49,285 bases of DNA from Pseudomonadota bacterium. Lineage in GTDB: Bacteria; Pseudomonadota; Alphaproteobacteria; Reyranellales; Reyranellaceae. The stretch is taken from positions 1 to 49,285 of the forward strand of contig JAFEFG010000025.1 in the NCBI GenBank assembly GCA_018240685.1. The letters are read 5' to 3'. The notes beneath the pieces were generated by a model that did not search any database, was not told the DNA's origin, and saw only the letters and a list, made by a program, of their open reading frames with translations. Of the stretch, positions 15,414 to 22,927 are shown in pieces (positions within the stretch are counted from its first letter, which is position 1; every line of letters begins with the position of its first letter). A program made the translations under genes and the position numbers.

Positions 15414-16531
15414 GGCATCGGCCCCTGTTCCAGCCAGCGGGCGATCCGTCGCCAGGCGTCGTTCAGCACGATGCGTCCCATGAAAAGGGCGAGGTGACTG
15501 CAGGGCTCGATCATGGCTTCGATCGCCTCGGCATCCGTGCTGACGAGGCGGCGCACGCTCATGAGCTGATCCGGGGCCACGAACTCGTCGTCCTTCGCCG
15601 CCAGCAGAAACAGCGGATGCCGCACGGTGGCGAGATCGATCTCGCGCCCGAGGGCTTCGAAACGTCCTTCGGCGAGGCGGTTCTCCTTGAACAGCCACAG
15701 CAGAAGCTGGTGGTAATAGACGCCGGGGAGATCGACCGTACGGTCGTACCAGGCGTTGAATCTCTCGGAGAGAGTCGTTGCCGCGGCGTCGGTTGCTTCG
15801 TCCAGCTGCAGGGCCTTGGGGCCTTCGTTGCCGATCAGCGTCGGGCGGAGCACGTCCATGACGCGCTGCCCCTGCATGCGCCCGGCGCCGAGGTCGACCA
15901 CTTCATCGAGGGCGCTGAGCGGCAGGGCGCGTGCGGCGGTCGAGAACAGGGAGCTTCCGGCGTCCGTGTCGATGGGAGAACCGGCAAGCACGAGCTTGCG
16001 CACCTTCTCGGGGAAGCGGGCCGCATAGATCAGCGACATGACCCCGCCCTGGCACAGGCCGACCAGATCGACCGGAGCGCCGATCTCGTCCACCGCCACG
16101 TTCAGCTCGGCGAGATAGTTGTCGACCGTCAGGAGCCGCATGTCGTTCGTTGCCGAGCGCCAGTCGGTGACAAACAGACGGTGCCGCCCGCCATGGAGCA
16201 GGGTTTCCACCAGACTGTGACCCGGGGCAAAGTCGGCCACGGTGGCGCCGTGAAGGGCAAAGGGGGCGCAGACCAGCGTCGGCTGGCCCGTGCTGGCAAC
16301 CGAGAAATCCCGCAGCCGCATGGTCTGCAGGTCGAGCCGGACATGGTTCGTCGTCGCCCAGGCGGCCTCTTCCTGCGGCGACGGCTCGGCCGTCGGGCAG
16401 GCGGCAGCCATGAGGCGGGCGAAGCCGTTGGCCTGGGCAGCCACCGCTTCGCTTGCGACGATCAGGGGCCAGAAAAGCAGTTGAGCCGGAAAGATGGCCC
16501 GCGCCGCAGGATCGGGGGAAGTGTCGGGCAT
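15410..16531 (-). CDS. PhaC-like alpha/beta hydrolase with cysteine nucleophile
   Basis: This 373-residue alpha/beta-hydrolase belongs near the PHA synthase/depolymerase group. The nucleophile elbow is G-L-C-Q-G-G with C160, as in PhaC, rather than a serine lipase box. The acid is probably in 'LLAAKDDEFVAP' and the histidine in 'EPCSHLALFMG'. It is much shorter than PhaC (about 580), lacking most of the N-terminal domain. The N-terminus (about 12-40) is hydrophobic and may bind granules or membrane. It could be a PHA depolymerase-like thioesterase or a short polymerase relative. Its start lies 43 bp from the centre of an FNR-type box, and it overlaps the ftsH stop by 4 bp (CTAG). Confidence 0.82.
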   Translation of the reverse strand: MPDTSPDPAARAIFPAQLLFWPLIVASEAVAAQANGFARLMAAACPTAEPSPQEEAAWATTNHVRLDLQTMRLRDFSVASTGQPTLVCAPFALHGATVADFAPGHSLVETLLHGGRHRLFVTDWRSATNDMRLLTVDNYLAELNVAVDEIGAPVDLVGLCQGGVMSLIYAARFPEKVRKLVLAGSPIDTDAGSSLFSTAARALPLSALDEVVDLGAGRMQGQRVMDVLRPTLIGNEGPKALQLDEATDAAATTLSERFNAWYDRTVDLPGVYYHQLLLWLFKENRLAEGRFEALGREIDLATVRHPLFLLAAKDDEFVAPDQLMSVRRLVSTDAEAIEAMIEPCSHLALFMGRIVLNDAWRRIARWLEQGPMP

Positions 16532-16566
16532 GGCAGGAATGCTAGGGGAGGGGGCCGCCCCGGGGC

Positions 16567-16580
16567 TTGATGCAGATCAA
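16567..16580. promoter_or_regulatory. Perfect FNR-type box between the hydrolase gene and a candidate small RNA
   Basis: TTGATGCAGATCAA matches the FNR consensus TTGAT-N4-ATCAA exactly. Its centre is 42-43 bp from the minus-strand hydrolase start at 16531, and class II spacing on the plus strand predicts a start near 16615. Being symmetrical, it could serve both directions. Confidence 0.75.
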
Positions 16581-16614
16581 TTGCGTGTGTTGTCTCAGAA
16601 AGATCACGGCGGGT

Positions 16615-16749
16615 GTGGCCTCAAAAAGGTCACTGGCCGCCGCGCGGCAGGGGCCGGATGCTGGATTATCACTGCGAAACGGCTCCCGTTCTCCAGCTCG
16701 CAGTGAGCGCCGGCGATGCCCTTCCCCAAGGTCGCCGGCGCTTTTTTTT
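16615..16749 (+). ncRNA. Candidate small structured RNA ending at an intrinsic terminator
   Basis: No convincing gene lies on the plus strand before the strong terminator at 16707-16749, yet the segment folds well. CACTGCGA (16670-16677) pairs with TCGCAGTG (16698-16705), enclosing AACGG/CCGTT (16678-16682 with 16686-16690). The terminator hairpin follows directly. The 5' end near 16615 is inferred from the FNR-type box at 16567-16580 and a weak AAAGAT -10 element. The product would be about 135 nt. I do not recognise an Rfam family. Alternatively, the terminator may stop antisense or read-through transcription from ftsH. Confidence 0.35.
16707..16749 (+). terminator. Strong rho-independent terminator
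   Basis: GCGCCGGCGA (16707-16716) pairs perfectly with TCGCCGGCGC (16732-16741) around a 15-nt loop and is followed by eight T residues on the plus strand. It terminates plus-strand transcription, although the nearest clear plus-strand gene (ftsH) ended 1.3 kb earlier. Confidence 0.85.
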
Positions 16750-16918
16750 GGAGGCGGGACGGCTCCATTAGACGTGACCGATTCGAGGCCGTCGAGCTTT
16801 ATCCTTTCACTCTCGGCGAAATTTCCTCACTTTCAGTCGTGGCGACTGGAGGAAGCGATGCCCGACCTCGAGCTCGCGTCAGGGGGAAACCGCCAATACC
16901 ACCTGCAGATGTCCGAAT

Positions 16919-17149
16919 GTTTACGCGGCGCCGACCCACAACTCCCATCGCGTATGGCGCTGGACGCTGCGCCTCGCTTTGCCACTGCTGGCCGCCATCA
17001 CCGGCCTCGTCCTCTACTGGATCTAGTTTGACGCATCCGACGGCGGGATCGGGTGGCCGGCGATCGTCACCGGAGTGCCTCTGCTCTTCGTGGCGGCCGC
17101 AGCGACGCTCTGGACGGTGATCGCCTGGTGTTCAAAGGACGCCGTCTGA
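16919..17149 (+). pseudogene. Possible decayed gene for a small two-helix membrane protein
   Basis: One plus-strand frame reads a short, membrane-protein-like peptide broken by an in-frame TAG at 17024-17026. Before the stop is 'WRWTLRLALPLLAAITGLVLYWI'; after it, in the same frame, comes 'FDASDGGIGWPAIV' and the hydrophobic 'VPLLFVAAAATLWTVIAWC', ending at TGA 17147-17149. Two helices joined by a short polar turn would be sensible if the TAG had been TGG. No start codon is visible in the frame, so this is either a remnant or chance. A sequencing error is also possible. I cannot name a family. Confidence 0.25.
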
Positions 17150-17410
17150 GCCGGCCGGCAGTCGGCAGCATTTCCTGTCGCAAGTCGGGTTCATCGTGCA
17201 AGCAGGTTATTCGCGGTGATGAAGAACCTCGTCCGTCGCCCCGGCGCCGTGCGCTGAGCTTCGCGCCGCTGTCCTCGATTCCTCGGCCTCTTCATCACGC
17301 TCTTGCCGGTGTGAGGCGCGACTAGGCCTCATCTGAAACTGCTGGCGTCCCGCCTCCCGGGCTATCTCGCCCGCGGCTCGTCCTGCCGGATCCCGGGCGA
17401 TTGCTCCCCT
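17150..17410. other. Stretch without a recognisable gene
   Basis: Apart from very short frames, nothing here looks like a complete gene. One frame starting at ATG 17219 gives 'MKNLVRRPGAVR' then a TGA at 17255, after which the same frame continues with a hydrophobic piece ('FLGLFITLLPV') to another stop. This could be further debris of the kind seen just upstream. No repeat, att site or promoter stands out. Confidence 0.4.
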
Positions 17411-17448
17411 GAAAAATCAAAAGGGCCTAGCCATCTCTGGCTAAGCCC
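17411..17448 (-). terminator. Rho-independent terminator of the tRNA-Ala gene
   Basis: On the minus strand an 11-bp stem (GGGCTTAGCCA with TGGCTAGGCCC, one mismatch) closes a GAGA tetraloop and is followed by TTTTGATTTTTC. It lies 10 nt beyond the CCA end of the tRNA. Confidence 0.85.
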
Positions 17449-17457
17449 TCGATTGAT

Positions 17458-17533
<76 letters not shown>

Positions 17534-17556
17534 GAAACTTGTGCTGGCGGCCGCGA

Positions 17557-17585
17557 GGTATAGTTCGCGACCGGCCGACTGGCAA
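17557..17585 (-). promoter_or_regulatory. Sigma-70-type promoter of tRNA-Ala
   Basis: Read on the minus strand, TTGCCA (17580-17585) is separated by 17 nt from TATACC (17557-17562). This predicts a start near 17550 and a 17-nt leader before the mature tRNA. It sits in the 63-bp gap between the tRNA and the stop of the zinc-ribbon gene. Confidence 0.6.
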
Positions 17586-17596
17586 CCGCCGAACTG

Positions 17597-17950
17597 TCAG
17601 CGATCGCCCTCTCCCTTGTCGTCCTCGACATCGACCTCGATATCCTCGGCCTCATCGGCGAGATCGTCGGTATCCTCCAACGCCTCGTCATCGGCCTCCA
17701 ATGCCGCCTCGTCGTCGAGCGCCGCTTCCTCCAGCTTCTTGTTCTTGGCGGCGGCGGCGGCCTTGGCGGCGGCAGCCGCGGCGGCGGCGGTCACGGCGGC
17801 GGTAGTCCGGCCGCGACGCACCTTCACGAAGTCCTCGCGATCATGCTCCCGGCCGCACTTGGGGCATTTGATCGGGCTCTTGTTGAGGTCGTAGAAGCGC
17901 GCCGCGCAATTCTGGCAGGTGCGCTTGATGCCCCAGGACGCCTTGACCAC
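17597..17950 (-). CDS. FYDLN_acid-type zinc-ribbon protein (TIGR02300 family)
   Basis: This 117-residue protein of unknown function is characteristic of alphaproteobacteria. Residues 1-40 form a zinc ribbon with two CxxC knuckles (CQNC and CPKC) around the diagnostic '[15 protein letters not shown]'. An alanine-rich low-complexity linker follows (about 50-68), encoded by near-perfect GCC/GCG triplet repeats, and then a strongly acidic tail (D/E-rich from about 76 to the end). The fold suggests nucleic-acid or protein binding in the cytoplasm. It is divergent from aroA, with 95 bp between them, the arrangement commonly seen in this group. The triplet repeat makes length variation by slippage plausible. 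Confidence 0.9.
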   Translation of the reverse strand: MVKASWGIKRTCQNCAARFYDLNKSPIKCPKCGREHDREDFVKVRRGRTTAAVTAAAAAAAAKAAAAAKNKKLEEAALDDEAALEADDEALEDTDDLADEAEDIEVDVEDDKGEGDR

Positions 17951-18045
17951 TCTGGATCTCCCGGAAATTCCGCTGCGAAGGCCTTTCGGCCGCGAGGGAC
18001 GGCGTATGTCACGCGTCTTTCACCCTGTCAAAACCAAATTCGGGC

Positions 18046-19440
18046 ATGGTAGGAGGGCGCCGCGCCGCATTTTCGCCCTGCTCCCGGGAGCTTGCCCTGT
18101 CCGCCTCCGCCGCACCCCTCAAACTGATCGCCCATCCCGTCATCCGCCTGGCCGGCCGGGTGCGCGCTCCCGGCGACAAATCGGTCTCCCACCGCGCCCT
18201 GATGTTCGGCGCCCTTGCGCTCGGCGAAACGGTCGTGACGGGGCTGCTCCAGGGCGAGGACGTGCTGTGCACGGCGGCCGCCCTGCGGGCCCTGGGGGCG
18301 GACATCGCCCGCGAGGACGACGTCTGGCGCATCCGCGGCTTCGGCGTGGGGGGCGGCCGCGAGCCCGACGACGTGCTCGACCTCGGCAATTCGGGTACGT
18401 CGGCGCGGCTGCTGTCGGGCATTCTCGCCAGCCATCCCTTCACCAGCTTCATGACCGGCGACGCCTCCCTGCGGCGCCGGCCGATGCAGCGCGTGATCGA
18501 TCCCCTGTCGCGCATGGGCGCCCGCTTCCAGTCGCGCGAGGGCGGCCGTATGCCGCTGGCCATCATCGGCACCGACGAGATGGTGCCAATCGAATATCGG
18601 CTCCCCGTCGCCTCGGCCCAGGTCAAGAGCTGCATCCTGCTGGCCGGCCTCAACACGGCCGGCGAGACCACCGTCATCGAGCCGGAAGCCACGCGCGACC
18701 ATACCGAGCGCATGCTGCGCCATTTCGGAGCCGAGGTGCGGGAGGTGCCCGCCGAAGACGGACGCGGCAAGCGCATCACCGTCGTCGGCTGGCCTGAACT
18801 CAAGGCCCGGACGATCGCGGTCCCCGGCGATCCCTCATCGGCGGCCTTTGCCGTCGTGGCGGCCTGTATCCGGCCGGACAGCGACGTCGTGGTGGAGAAT
18901 GTCGGCGTCAATCCGCTGCGCGCCGGGCTCTATACGACCCTGCTCGAGATGGGGGCCGACATCACGTTCGTGCATCGACGCGAGGTGGGCGGCGAGCCGG
19001 TCGCCGACCTGCATGTGCGGGGCGGTGCCTTGAAAGGCATCGAGGTTCCGGCCGCACGGGCACCCTCGATGATCGACGAATATCCGATCCTGGCCGTGGC
19101 GGCCGCCTTTGCCGAGGGGACCACCCGCATGCTGGGGCTGGCCGAATTGCGCGCCAAGGAAAGCGATCGCCTGTCGAGCGTTGCGGCAGGCCTTGCCGCC
19201 AACGGCGTTGAGCACGAGATGGGCGCGGACTTCCTCACAGTCCAAGGAACCGGCGCTGCCCCGCCAGGCGGCGGACTCGTGAAGACGCATCTCGACCATC
19301 GCATTGCCATGTCCTTCCTGGTCCTGGGGCTGGGCGCCCGGGAACCGGTGGCGGTCGACGACGGCTCCCCGATCGACACGTCGTTCCCCGGTTTTGCATC
19401 GCTGATGAACGGGCTGGGCGCCAAGATCGAGGCCGCGTGA
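18046..19440 (+). CDS. aroA: 3-phosphoshikimate 1-carboxyvinyltransferase (EPSP synthase)
   Basis: EPSP synthase joins shikimate-3-phosphate and phosphoenolpyruvate in aromatic amino-acid synthesis. The sequence is of the class II type, close to the Agrobacterium CP4 pattern. It shows '[15 protein letters not shown]', '[14 protein letters not shown]', 'RDHTERML', 'NPLRAGLY', '[20 protein letters not shown]' and '[11 protein letters not shown]'. The PEP-site loop reads [10 protein letters not shown], with glycine at the place where CP4 has the alanine tied to glyphosate insensitivity. The start is uncertain: ATG 18046 gives 464 residues with a longer N-terminus than usual, and a perfect TAGGAGG lies just after that ATG without a standard start codon in frame downstream. 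The stop overlaps the cmk start by 4 bp (GTGA). Confidence 0.95.
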   Translation: MVGGRRAAFSPCSRELALSASAAPLKLIAHPVIRLAGRVRAPGDKSVSHRALMFGALALGETVVTGLLQGEDVLCTAAALRALGADIAREDDVWRIRGFGVGGGREPDDVLDLGNSGTSARLLSGILASHPFTSFMTGDASLRRRPMQRVIDPLSRMGARFQSREGGRMPLAIIGTDEMVPIEYRLPVASAQVKSCILLAGLNTAGETTVIEPEATRDHTERMLRHFGAEVREVPAEDGRGKRITVVGWPELKARTIAVPGDPSSAAFAVVAACIRPDSDVVVENVGVNPLRAGLYTTLLEMGADITFVHRREVGGEPVADLHVRGGALKGIEVPAARAPSMIDEYPILAVAAAFAEGTTRMLGLAELRAKESDRLSSVAAGLAANGVEHEMGADFLTVQGTGAAPPGGGLVKTHLDHRIAMSFLVLGLGAREPVAVDDGSPIDTSFPGFASLMNGLGAKIEAA

Positions 19441-20069
19441 CCCGGCATCTCGTCATCGCCATCGACGGGCCATCGGCTTCCGGCAAGGGGACCTTGGCCA
19501 AGCGGCTGGCGCGCCATTTTGGCCTGCCGCACCTCGATACGGGCCTCCTTTACCGTGCCGTGGGCTGGATCTCGGCCCGGTCCGGCCGGCCGCCGGCCGA
19601 GGTTGCCGCCAGCCTAACGGCCGACGACCTCGCCGACCCGCAGTTGCGCAGCGACGAGGCCGGACAGGAGGGGTCGAAGGTGGCGGCCCTCCCGGAGGTC
19701 CGTGCCAACCTGTTGAAATTCCAGAAGGAATTCTCATCTCAACAGCCCGGCGCGGTACTCGATGGGCGCGATATCGGGACCGTCATCTGCCCCGAGGCGC
19801 CGGTGAAACTGTTTGTGACCGCAAGCTCCGAAGCGCGGGCAGAACGGCGGTACCGGGAGTTGCGCCGGCAAGGGGTCGACACTATAAAACCGCGCGTTCT
19901 TGCCGAGATGGCGGAGCGGGACCGTCGCGACAGCGAACGGGCAGCAGCCCCCTTGCGGGCCGCACCCGATGCCTGGCTTCTCGATACCAGCGAAATGGAT
20001 GCCGATGCGGCCTTTGCCGCCGCTTTGGCTTTCATCGAGCGCAAGGGCTTTCGATCTTCCGGGCCTTAA
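19437..20069 (+). CDS. cmk: Cytidylate kinase
   Basis: This 210-residue cytoplasmic kinase phosphorylates CMP and dCMP. The P-loop is GPSASGKGT near residue 10. '[13 protein letters not shown]' binds the CMP, '[23 protein letters not shown]' is the conserved central block, and '[13 protein letters not shown]' is the lid/arginine segment. Translation starts at GTG 19437, overlapping the aroA stop as GTGA, which is a usual coupling arrangement. The aroA-cmk-rpsA order is conserved in many proteobacteria. The 155-bp gap before rpsA holds the rpsA leader. Confidence 0.95.
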   Translation: MTRHLVIAIDGPSASGKGTLAKRLARHFGLPHLDTGLLYRAVGWISARSGRPPAEVAASLTADDLADPQLRSDEAGQEGSKVAALPEVRANLLKFQKEFSSQQPGAVLDGRDIGTVICPEAPVKLFVTASSEARAERRYRELRRQGVDTIKPRVLAEMAERDRRDSERAAAPLRAAPDAWLLDTSEMDADAAFAAALAFIERKGFRSSGP

Positions 20070-20224
20070 ATCGCCGCCGGCAGATCGAAGACTTCAAAGC
20101 GGCGATTGGCGGACGGATCCTTTTCCGGCCGTCGGAGTTTCAAGGCAGTGGATCCGCCGGATCAACCGGTTGGCCGACGGGCGGCAGCGTTTCGCCCGAG
20201 GATCGAGGAAGGAAGAGGTATTGA

Positions 20225-21958
20225 ATGGCTAAGGGCAGCGCCCTGCGTAAACCCGCGAACGACGCCGCAAGTGCGGAGTTCGCTGCACTTCTCGACGAAT
20301 CGCTCGGCGGTTCGTCCAGCTTCGAAGGTACGGTGGTCAAGGGGACCGTCGTCCGCATCGCAAACGATTTCGTCGTCGTCGACGTCGGCCTGAAGTCTGA
20401 AGGCCGCGTTCCCCTGCGCGAGTTCGCCGTCGGCGGCGCCGCGCCGGAAGTGAAGGAAGGCGACACCGTCGACATCTTCGTCGACCGCATGGAAAACAAG
20501 GAAGGCGAGGCCGTCCTGTCGCGCGACAAGGCGCGTCGTGAGGAAGCCTGGACCCTGCTCGAGAAGGCGTTCAACGACCAGGAACGGGTCATGGGCACCA
20601 TCTTCGGCCGCGTGAAGGGTGGCTTCACGGTCGACCTGTCGGGCGCCGTGGCCTTCCTGCCGGGCAGCCAGGTCGATGTCCGCCCGGTGCGCGACGTCGG
20701 CCCGCTGATGGGCCAGGCCCAGCAGTTCGCCATCCTCAAGATGGACCGCCGCCGTGGCAACATCGTCGTGTCGCGCCGCGCCGTGATGGAAGAGACCCGC
20801 GCCGAGGACCGCACCCGCCTGATGGGCGCGCTGTCGGAAGGCCAGGTCCTCGACGGTGTGGTGAAGAACATCACCGACTACGGTGCGTTCGTGGATCTGG
20901 GCGGCGTCGACGGCCTGCTGCACGTCACCGACATCGCCTGGAAGCGCATCAACCATCCGTCGGAAGCCCTCACCATCGGCCAGCCGGTCAAGGTGCAGGT
21001 CATCCGCTTCAACCCCGAGACGCAGCGCATCTCGCTCGGCATGAAGCAGCTCATGAGCGATCCGTGGGACGGCGCGGGGGCGAAGTACCCGGTCGGCCTC
21101 AAGCTCAAGGGCCGCGTCACCAACATCACCGACTACGGCGCCTTCGTGGAACTGGAGCCGGGCGTCGAGGGTCTGGTCCACGTCTCCGAGATGAGCTGGA
21201 CCAAGAAGAACGTGCATCCGGGCAAGATCGTGTCGACCTCTCAGGAGGTCGAAGTGATGGTGCTGGACGTCGACATGTCCAAGCGCCGTATCTCGCTCGG
21301 CCTCAAGCAGTGCATGGCCAACCCGTGGGAGAGCTTCGCCGAGAAGTATCCGGCGGGCACCGAGCTCGAGGGCGAGGTTCGCAACATCACCGAGTTCGGC
21401 CTGTTCGTGGGCCTGCCCGGCGACATCGACGGCATGGTGCATCTCTCCGACCTGTCCTGGGACAAGCCGGGTGACGAGGCCATCCGCGACTACAAGAAGG
21501 GCGACAACGTCAAGGTCAAGGTCCTCGACGTCGACATCGACAAGGAACGCATCTCGCTCGGCATCAAGCAGCTGGCGAACGATCCGTTCGAGAAGGTGGG
21601 CGATGTCGCCAAGAAGGGCGATGTGGTCACCGTCATCGTGGCCGGCATCCAGGACAATGGCATCGACGTCACGATCCAGGACGGCATCCCGGGCTTCATC
21701 CGCAAGTCCGAGCTCAGCCGCGACCGCTCCGAGCAGCGTCCCGACCGCTACGCGATCGGCGACAAGCTGGACGCCAAGATCACCAACATCGACAAGACCT
21801 CGCGCCGCGTGATCCTGTCGGTCAAGGCCCGCGAGCTCGACGAGGAGAAGAAGGCGATGGCCGATTTCGGCTCCTCCGACTCCGGCGCCAGCCTCGGCGA
21901 TATCCTGGGTGCCGCGCTCAGCCGCGCCCAGAAGAAGGAAGAGTCCGAGGGCAAGTAG
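20225..21958 (+). CDS. rpsA: 30S ribosomal protein S1
   Basis: This 577-residue protein has six S1/OB-fold repeats. The full-strength repeats are recognisable by 'VKNITDYGAFVDLGGVDGLLHVTDIAW', 'VTNITDYGAFVELEPGVEGLVHVSEMSW' and 'VRNITEFGLFVGLPGDIDGMVHLSDLSW'. The two N-terminal repeats are more divergent and mediate ribosome docking in known S1 proteins. It unwinds and delivers mRNAs to the 30S subunit. The ATG follows GGAAGGAAGAGG. A 155-bp leader between cmk and rpsA may carry the autoregulatory structure usual for S1 mRNA. A clear intrinsic terminator follows the gene. Confidence 0.97.
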   Translation: MAKGSALRKPANDAASAEFAALLDESLGGSSSFEGTVVKGTVVRIANDFVVVDVGLKSEGRVPLREFAVGGAAPEVKEGDTVDIFVDRMENKEGEAVLSRDKARREEAWTLLEKAFNDQERVMGTIFGRVKGGFTVDLSGAVAFLPGSQVDVRPVRDVGPLMGQAQQFAILKMDRRRGNIVVSRRAVMEETRAEDRTRLMGALSEGQVLDGVVKNITDYGAFVDLGGVDGLLHVTDIAWKRINHPSEALTIGQPVKVQVIRFNPETQRISLGMKQLMSDPWDGAGAKYPVGLKLKGRVTNITDYGAFVELEPGVEGLVHVSEMSWTKKNVHPGKIVSTSQEVEVMVLDVDMSKRRISLGLKQCMANPWESFAEKYPAGTELEGEVRNITEFGLFVGLPGDIDGMVHLSDLSWDKPGDEAIRDYKKGDNVKVKVLDVDIDKERISLGIKQLANDPFEKVGDVAKKGDVVTVIVAGIQDNGIDVTIQDGIPGFIRKSELSRDRSEQRPDRYAIGDKLDAKITNIDKTSRRVILSVKARELDEEKKAMADFGSSDSGASLGDILGAALSRAQKKEESEGK

Positions 21959-21984
21959 CCTCTCGCACTTGGGCTTCGAAATTG

Positions 21985-22014
21985 AAGGCCGGTCCTTGCG
22001 GACCGGCCTTTTTT
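21985..22014 (+). terminator. Rho-independent terminator after rpsA
   Basis: AAGGCCGGTCC (21985-21995) pairs perfectly with GGACCGGCCTT (22000-22010) around a TTGC tetraloop, followed by more Ts to 22014. It begins 27 nt after the rpsA stop. Confidence 0.93.
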
Positions 22015-22064
22015 CATGCCTATGCAGCCCTTCGCTGCTTTCCTTTTTAATTCAATGACTTACC

Positions 22065-22092
22065 TTGACCCTGCGGCGTTTTGCGTTATTAT
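22065..22092 (+). promoter_or_regulatory. Sigma-70-type promoter of ihfB, predicted leaderless
   Basis: TTGACC (22065-22070) and TATTAT (22087-22092) are each one base off consensus and 16 nt apart. The predicted start is about 22099-22100, at the ATG chosen for ihfB. Confidence 0.6.
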
Positions 22093-22099
22093 GACGCCG

Positions 22100-22471
22100 A
22101 TGACCAAGTCGGAGCTGATCGCCCGCCTGGCGGCCCGGAATCCCCATCTCTATCAAAGGGATGTCGAACGGATCGTGGCTACGGTCTTCGATGAGATTTC
22201 CAAGGCGCTGGCGCATGGCGATCGTGTCGAATTGCGTGGCTTCGGTGCCTTTTCGGTCAAGAAGCGCGATCCGCGCACGGGGCGCAATCCGCGCACGGGC
22301 GAACAGGTTGCCGTTGCCTCCAAGCGCGTTCCCTACTTCAAGACCGGCAAAGATCTGCGGGACCGGCTGAACAAGGAAGCCGTCAAGGCTGCAGGCCTGG
22401 CTCCGCCCGACCAGCCGGCAGAGCAGCCGGCCGCCGTGACACCGCCGCCCACCGACGACGACAAAAAGTAG
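22100..22471 (+). CDS. ihfB: Integration host factor, beta subunit
   Basis: This 123-residue DNA-bending protein of the HU/IHF family acts with IHF-alpha in nucleoid structure, recombination and promoter activation. It begins '[26 protein letters not shown]' and has the DNA-arm region '[24 protein letters not shown]', including the conserved proline that intercalates in DNA. The C-terminal tail (about 95-123, rich in P, A and Q) is longer than in E. coli IHF-beta (94 residues). ATG 22100 matches the family N-terminus; an ATG nine bases earlier overlaps the predicted -10 element. No Shine-Dalgarno sequence is present, in line with a leaderless message. Confidence 0.93.
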   Translation: MTKSELIARLAARNPHLYQRDVERIVATVFDEISKALAHGDRVELRGFGAFSVKKRDPRTGRNPRTGEQVAVASKRVPYFKTGKDLRDRLNKEAVKAAGLAPPDQPAEQPAAVTPPPTDDDKK

Positions 22472-22519
22472 CGCCTCTCGCTTCCGTGCGACGGGCTGTG
22501 CCATTCTGGCGCCCGCATC

Positions 22520-22927
22520 ATGAAGATCCTCTATCGCGCGCTGATCCTGCTGTTCCTGCTGCTGGCGGTCCTGCTGGCCGTGAGCAATGCCGGCATGGTC
22601 GCCCTGACCTTGTGGCCGCTGCCGTTCACGGTCGCGGCGCCCCTTTATCTGCTGATCCTGTCGGTGTTGCTCCTGGGGGTGCTTGCCGGCCTTGGCTTGG
22701 GCTGGTGGGCCGCGCGCCATCATCGGCGGCGCGCCCGGGAACACGGCAAGGAAGCCGCCCGGCTCGATCGCGAGGTGACGCGCCTGCGCGAGCTTCTGGC
22801 CGTGCATCGTCCGGCAACAGGTGGTCGCGGCGAGACGCATGCGCCTGCGCAGCGGGCAATCGAGCGCCAGAGCGCGCTCGTCGCCCCCGACCTGATGCCT
22901 GCCCGCCGCGGGCCGCCCGCCCCATGA
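22520..22927 (+). CDS. LapA-domain inner-membrane protein
   Basis: This 135-residue protein has two membrane helices (about 5-25 and 40-64), with the LapA pattern 'AVSNAGMVALTLWPLPFTVAAPLYLLILSVLLLGVLAGLGLGWW'. A basic, coiled-coil-prone cytoplasmic tail ('RHHRRRAREHGKEAARLDREVTRLREL') and a disordered C-terminus follow. In E. coli, LapA works with LapB in control of LPS synthesis through FtsH and LpxC; no lapB is in the window. Its place after ihfB is the usual gene order. The stop overlaps the next start (ATGA). Confidence 0.85.
   Translation: MKILYRALILLFLLLAVLLAVSNAGMVALTLWPLPFTVAAPLYLLILSVLLLGVLAGLGLGWWAARHHRRRAREHGKEAARLDREVTRLRELLAVHRPATGGRGETHAPAQRAIERQSALVAPDLMPARRGPPAP

Noticed and set aside
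16567..17031. A 154-codon plus-strand frame in the gap after the PhaC-like hydrolase
   Set aside because: It crosses the strong terminator at 16707-16749, begins inside the FNR box and has no domain or ribosome site.
17740..17800. Tandem GCC/GCG triplet repeat as a possible array or repeat element
   Set aside because: It is the coding DNA for the alanine-rich linker of the zinc-ribbon protein; there are no spacers as in a CRISPR array.
18046..18110. A non-canonical CTG start for aroA near 18094 downstream of a GGGAG
   Set aside because: CTG starts are rare, and the ATG frame is open; without protein data the ATG is the safer choice.
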